Source: Thiomonas sp. (GTDB lineage Bacteria > Pseudomonadota > Gammaproteobacteria > Burkholderiales > Burkholderiaceae_C). Taken from it: DNA of 8,163 nucleotides. The translations under genes and the position numbers were made by a program. Below the pieces are notes generated by a model. The model did no database searches. It saw only the letters and a program-made list of their open reading frames with translations, and was not told the DNA's origin. This document shows, in pieces, positions 5,661 through 8,163 of the stretch. How positions within the stretch are numbered: position 1 is the stretch's first letter; each line of letters starts with the position of its first letter. The DNA is taken from NCBI GenBank assembly GCA_027451915.1, contig DAIDHU010000423.1, positions 1 through 8,163 of the forward strand, in the 5' to 3' direction.

Positions 5661-5675
5661 AAGGGGAAGGCATTG
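5661..5675 (+). promoter_or_regulatory. Shine-Dalgarno and TTG start of rnr
   Basis: AAGGGG at 5661-5666, continuing as AAGG, is followed 6 nt later by TTG at 5673. This is the strongest ribosome site near the 5' end of the gene and decides the start. An in-frame GTG at 5592 would lie inside the tRNA promoter and add 27 residues unlike RNase R. Confidence 0.7.
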
Positions 5676-8120
5676 ATCGTAGAGGGCATCGTGCAGGGTC
5701 ATCGGGACGGCTACGGATTGGTGATGTCCGAGCAGGAGCCGCTGGAAGTGGTGCTGCCGGCGCAGCAGATGCGCGCCGTGATGCACCTGGACCGCGTGCG
5801 GGTGCGCGTGGTGCGCCAGGACCGGCGCGGACGCCCGGAAGGGCAGGTCCTGGAAATCATCGAGCGCAGCAAGCGCCCGGTCATCGGCCGGCTGTTGCAG
5901 GAAAACGGCGTGTGGGTGCTGGCGCCGGAAGACAAACGCCACGTGCAGGACATCCTGATCGCGCCCGGCGGGCTGGGATCGGCCAAGGCCGGGCAGGTGG
6001 TCAGCGTGGAGATCACCGGCCCCGTGAATCTGCACGCGCAGCCCATGGGTCGGGTCACGGAGGTGCTGGGTGCCTTGCACGATCCCGGCATGGAAATCGA
6101 GATCGCGGTGCGCAAGTACGGTGTTCCGCATCGTTTCAGCGAGGCGGCGGAGCAGGCCGCCGCAGCACTGCCCTCGCAGGTGCGGCCGGCCGATCGCGCC
6201 GGGCGCGTCGATCTGCGCGACGTGCCGCTGGTGACCATCGACGGCGAGGACGCGCGCGACTTCGACGACGCCGTGTACTGCGAGCCCGCGAAGGTCGGGC
6301 GTCGCCAGGGCTTCCGGCTGGTGGTGGCGATTGCCGACGTGTCCCATTACGTGCGGCCCGGCGAGCCGCTGGACCTGGACGCTCTGGAGCGGGCGACCTC
6401 CGTGTATTTCCCGCGGCGCGTGATTCCGATGCTGCCGGAGAAGCTGTCCAACGGCCTGTGCTCCCTGAACCCCAATGTGGATCGCCTGTGCGTGGTCTGC
6501 GACATGCTCATCGACGCCGAGGGGGAACTGCGCGCCTACCAGTTCTATCCCGCGGTGATGCGTTCACACGCCCGCCTGACCTATACCGAGGTGGCGGAGA
6601 TCCTGGAGAACACCAAGGGGCCCCAGGCCCAGGCCCGCCCCGCGCTGGTGCCGCATCTGCTCAACCTGTACGACGTGTTCAGCGCCCTGCTCAAGGCGCG
6701 GCGCGAGCGCGGCGCGGTGGACCTGGAGGTGCCGGAGACCCACATTCTCTGCGATGCCAATGGGCGCATCGAGCAGATCGCGCTGCGGCAGCGCAATGAC
6801 GCGCACCGTGTGATCGAGGAATGCATGCTGGCGGCCAACGTCTGCGCCGCGGATTTTCTCCAGCGCAACAAGCATCCCGGGCTGTACCGGGTGCACGAGG
6901 GGCCGACGCCGGAGCGCCTGGCGCTGTTGCGCGGCTTCCTGCAGGCTCTGGGCCTGGGCGGGCATGTGGGCGACGACCCCACGCCCGCCGACTACCAGCG
7001 TCTGTCGGACGCGGCACGCGAGCGCCCCGACGCCCAGCAGATCAACACCTTGATGCTGCGCTCCATGCAGCAGGCCATCTACTCGCCTCACAACAGCGGG
7101 CATTTCGGCCTGGCCTACGAGGCCTACGCGCACTTCACCAGTCCGATCCGACGCTATCCCGATCTGTTGACGCACCGCGCGATCAAGGCCTTGCTGCAGG
7201 GCGGACGCTACCGGCTGCAGACCCCGGAGGGCATGGAGGCGCCGCCGCCGCTGCGCGGCCGGCGTGCCGCGCAGGCGCAGGCCCGGCCCGCGCCGCGAAC
7301 CACGCGCGGCGCCAAGACGCCGGCCGATCTCCCGCAATGGGAACTGGTCGGCCTGCACTGCTCGGCCAACGAGCGCCGCGCCGACGAGGCCACGCGCGAC
7401 GTCGAGAGCTGGCTCAAGTGCTGGTACATGCGCGACAAGCTGGGCGAGGAGTTCCTCGGCTCGATCACCGCGGTCACCAGTTTCGGCGTGTTCGTGCAGC
7501 TGAGCAGTCTGTTCGTCGAGGGGCTGATCCACATCTCCGAGCTCGGAGCCGAGTATTTCCGCTTCGACGAGGCGCGCAACGAGTTGCGCGGGGAGCGCAC
7601 GGGCAAGCGCTACGCGCTGGGCGACCGCGTCCTGGTGCAGGTCAGCCGCGTGGACCTGGACGGGCGGCGCATCGACTTCCGCATGGTCTCCGACACCCTG
7701 CGCGCGGCGGCCGCTCCCGCGTCGCGCAAGCGCGGTCGCAAGGCCCAGGCCGGGGCTGCCGCCGAGGACAGCGACCACAGCGTTTTCGCGCTGCCGCGCA
7801 CGCAAGCCGAAGCTCTGGCCCCGGCCGAGGAGGCGGCGGCCACCAAGGACCGCAAGGCGCGCAAGGCCTCGGGCACCAAGGGTGCGGCGCAGCCACGCGG
7901 GCTGGAAGGGCGCGCGAATGCGGGGGGCGACGCGGCCATGGACCCAGGTTCGACGCATGTCGCGGCGAAGGGTTCCCCCGAGCCCAAGGGTGCCGGGGGC
8001 GTCAAGGCTTCCAGCGCCGCCAAGGGTGCCAAGAGTCCCAGGAATTCCACACGCAACGCGCGGTCGACCCGCGCCCGCACCCCGCGCAAGGCCACGGCTC
8101 GGGCAGGCCGCGCCAAGTAG
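5673..8120 (+). CDS. rnr: Ribonuclease R, 3'-5' exoribonuclease (RNB/S1), without N-terminal helix-turn-helix
   Basis: RNase R degrades structured RNA from the 3' end in the cytoplasm, including damaged rRNA, tRNA and mRNA. From TTG 5673 the product has 815 residues. Domains in order: cold-shock/OB domain 1 (about 4-60, EGIVQGHRDGYGLV), OB domain 2 (about 75-150, VIGRLLQENGVWVLAPEDKR), RNB catalytic core (about 178-580), S1 domain (about 591-672, GSITAVTSFGVFVQL), and a Lys/Ala/Arg-rich tail of about 135 residues. The active-site acids D190, D196, D198 and D199 sit in DGEDARDFDDAVY and match the catalytic aspartates of RNase II/R. HFTSPIRRYPDLLTHR at 487-502 is intact. A low-complexity insert of about 40 residues (511-551) interrupts the RNB end. 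The N-terminal helix-turn-helix of E. coli RNase R is absent; I recall a similar short form in some Burkholderiales. The basic tail favours RNase R over RNase II. The gene is divergent from tRNA-Leu. Confidence 0.93.
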   Translation: MIVEGIVQGHRDGYGLVMSEQEPLEVVLPAQQMRAVMHLDRVRVRVVRQDRRGRPEGQVLEIIERSKRPVIGRLLQENGVWVLAPEDKRHVQDILIAPGGLGSAKAGQVVSVEITGPVNLHAQPMGRVTEVLGALHDPGMEIEIAVRKYGVPHRFSEAAEQAAAALPSQVRPADRAGRVDLRDVPLVTIDGEDARDFDDAVYCEPAKVGRRQGFRLVVAIADVSHYVRPGEPLDLDALERATSVYFPRRVIPMLPEKLSNGLCSLNPNVDRLCVVCDMLIDAEGELRAYQFYPAVMRSHARLTYTEVAEILENTKGPQAQARPALVPHLLNLYDVFSALLKARRERGAVDLEVPETHILCDANGRIEQIALRQRNDAHRVIEECMLAANVCAADFLQRNKHPGLYRVHEGPTPERLALLRGFLQALGLGGHVGDDPTPADYQRLSDAARERPDAQQINTLMLRSMQQAIYSPHNSGHFGLAYEAYAHFTSPIRRYPDLLTHRAIKALLQGGRYRLQTPEGMEAPPPLRGRRAAQAQARPAPRTTRGAKTPADLPQWELVGLHCSANERRADEATRDVESWLKCWYMRDKLGEEFLGSITAVTSFGVFVQLSSLFVEGLIHISELGAEYFRFDEARNELRGERTGKRYALGDRVLVQVSRVDLDGRRIDFRMVSDTLRAAAAPASRKRGRKAQAGAAAEDSDHSVFALPRTQAEALAPAEEAAATKDRKARKASGTKGAAQPRGLEGRANAGGDAAMDPGSTHVAAKGSPEPKGAGGVKASSAAKGAKSPRNSTRNARSTRARTPRKATARAGRAK

Positions 8121-8161
8121 CCCGCGGTCTTCAGCCCGCGCGGGCCGCGCGCCAGGCGCGC
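8121..8161 (+). terminator. GC-rich inverted repeats after rnr, possible terminator cut by the window edge
   Basis: Two inverted repeats follow the rnr stop: CCCGCG at 8121-8126 with CGCGGG at 8139-8144, and GCGCG at 8147-8151 with CGCGC at 8157-8161 around CCAGG. No T-run is visible before the window ends. They could end transcription or be chance in very GC-rich sequence. Confidence 0.25.
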
Positions 8162-8163
8162 AG

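Noticed and set aside
5592..5672. GTG at 5592 as an earlier start of rnr
   Set aside because: It sits inside the tRNA-Leu promoter, lacks a Shine-Dalgarno and adds residues unlike RNase R, whereas TTG 5673 has an excellent Shine-Dalgarno.
6564..7958. A 464-codon minus-strand frame opposite rnr
   Set aside because: No motif and antisense to the conserved RNB and S1 domains.

Overview
The window is a GC-rich bacterial chromosome segment, with genes packed mostly on the + strand and a strong preference for G/C at third codon positions. The gene set suggests a betaproteobacterium, probably of the order Burkholderiales. The clues are a LivM-LivG fusion followed by LivF, a short lysine-rich protein starting MAKPNYQFEKRQRE, and an RNase R without an N-terminal helix-turn-helix beside tRNA-Leu(CAG). 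The assignment rests on recalled family resemblance, not on a search.

Positions 1-1838 hold the end of a branched-chain amino acid (or related amide/carboxylate) ABC importer operon. A gene cut by the window edge encodes the end of a LivM-type permease fused in frame to a LivG-type ATPase, and it overlaps livF by ATGA. Positions 1946-3352 encode an FAD-linked 2-hydroxyacid dehydrogenase of the D-lactate dehydrogenase/GlcD family. Positions 3395-4096 encode an SRAP (YedK/HMCES) protein that protects abasic sites in DNA. A 53-residue lysine/glutamine-rich protein follows at 4219-4380 with a good Shine-Dalgarno sequence.

Positions 4381-5479 are the accessory part. A two-gene toxin-antitoxin operon (ribbon-helix-helix antitoxin, PIN-domain toxin; start codon of the second overlaps the stop of the first) lies between two direct copies of a 76-bp, roughly 86% identical repeat, offset by exactly 910 bp. 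The downstream copy contains the apparent intrinsic terminator of the minus-strand tRNA-Leu(CAG) gene at 5480-5564. The upstream copy is a decayed version with a broken T-run. The operon has a clear sigma-70-like promoter (TTGCGA, 17 nt, TATAAA) whose -10 box runs into three tandem 8-bp repeats, a likely operator for the antitoxin.

Positions 5565-5672 are a short divergent region carrying the tRNA promoter on the minus strand and the leader of rnr on the plus strand. The rest of the window (5673-8120) is rnr, encoding a full RNase R with two cold-shock domains, the RNB catalytic core, S1, and a basic tail of about 135 residues. Its best start is a TTG behind a strong Shine-Dalgarno sequence.

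The genes are mostly housekeeping: transport, oxidation of a hydroxyacid, DNA damage tolerance, tRNA supply and RNA decay. I see no clearly new multi-gene system. The most interesting structure is the repeat-flanked toxin-antitoxin cassette placed against a tRNA terminator.
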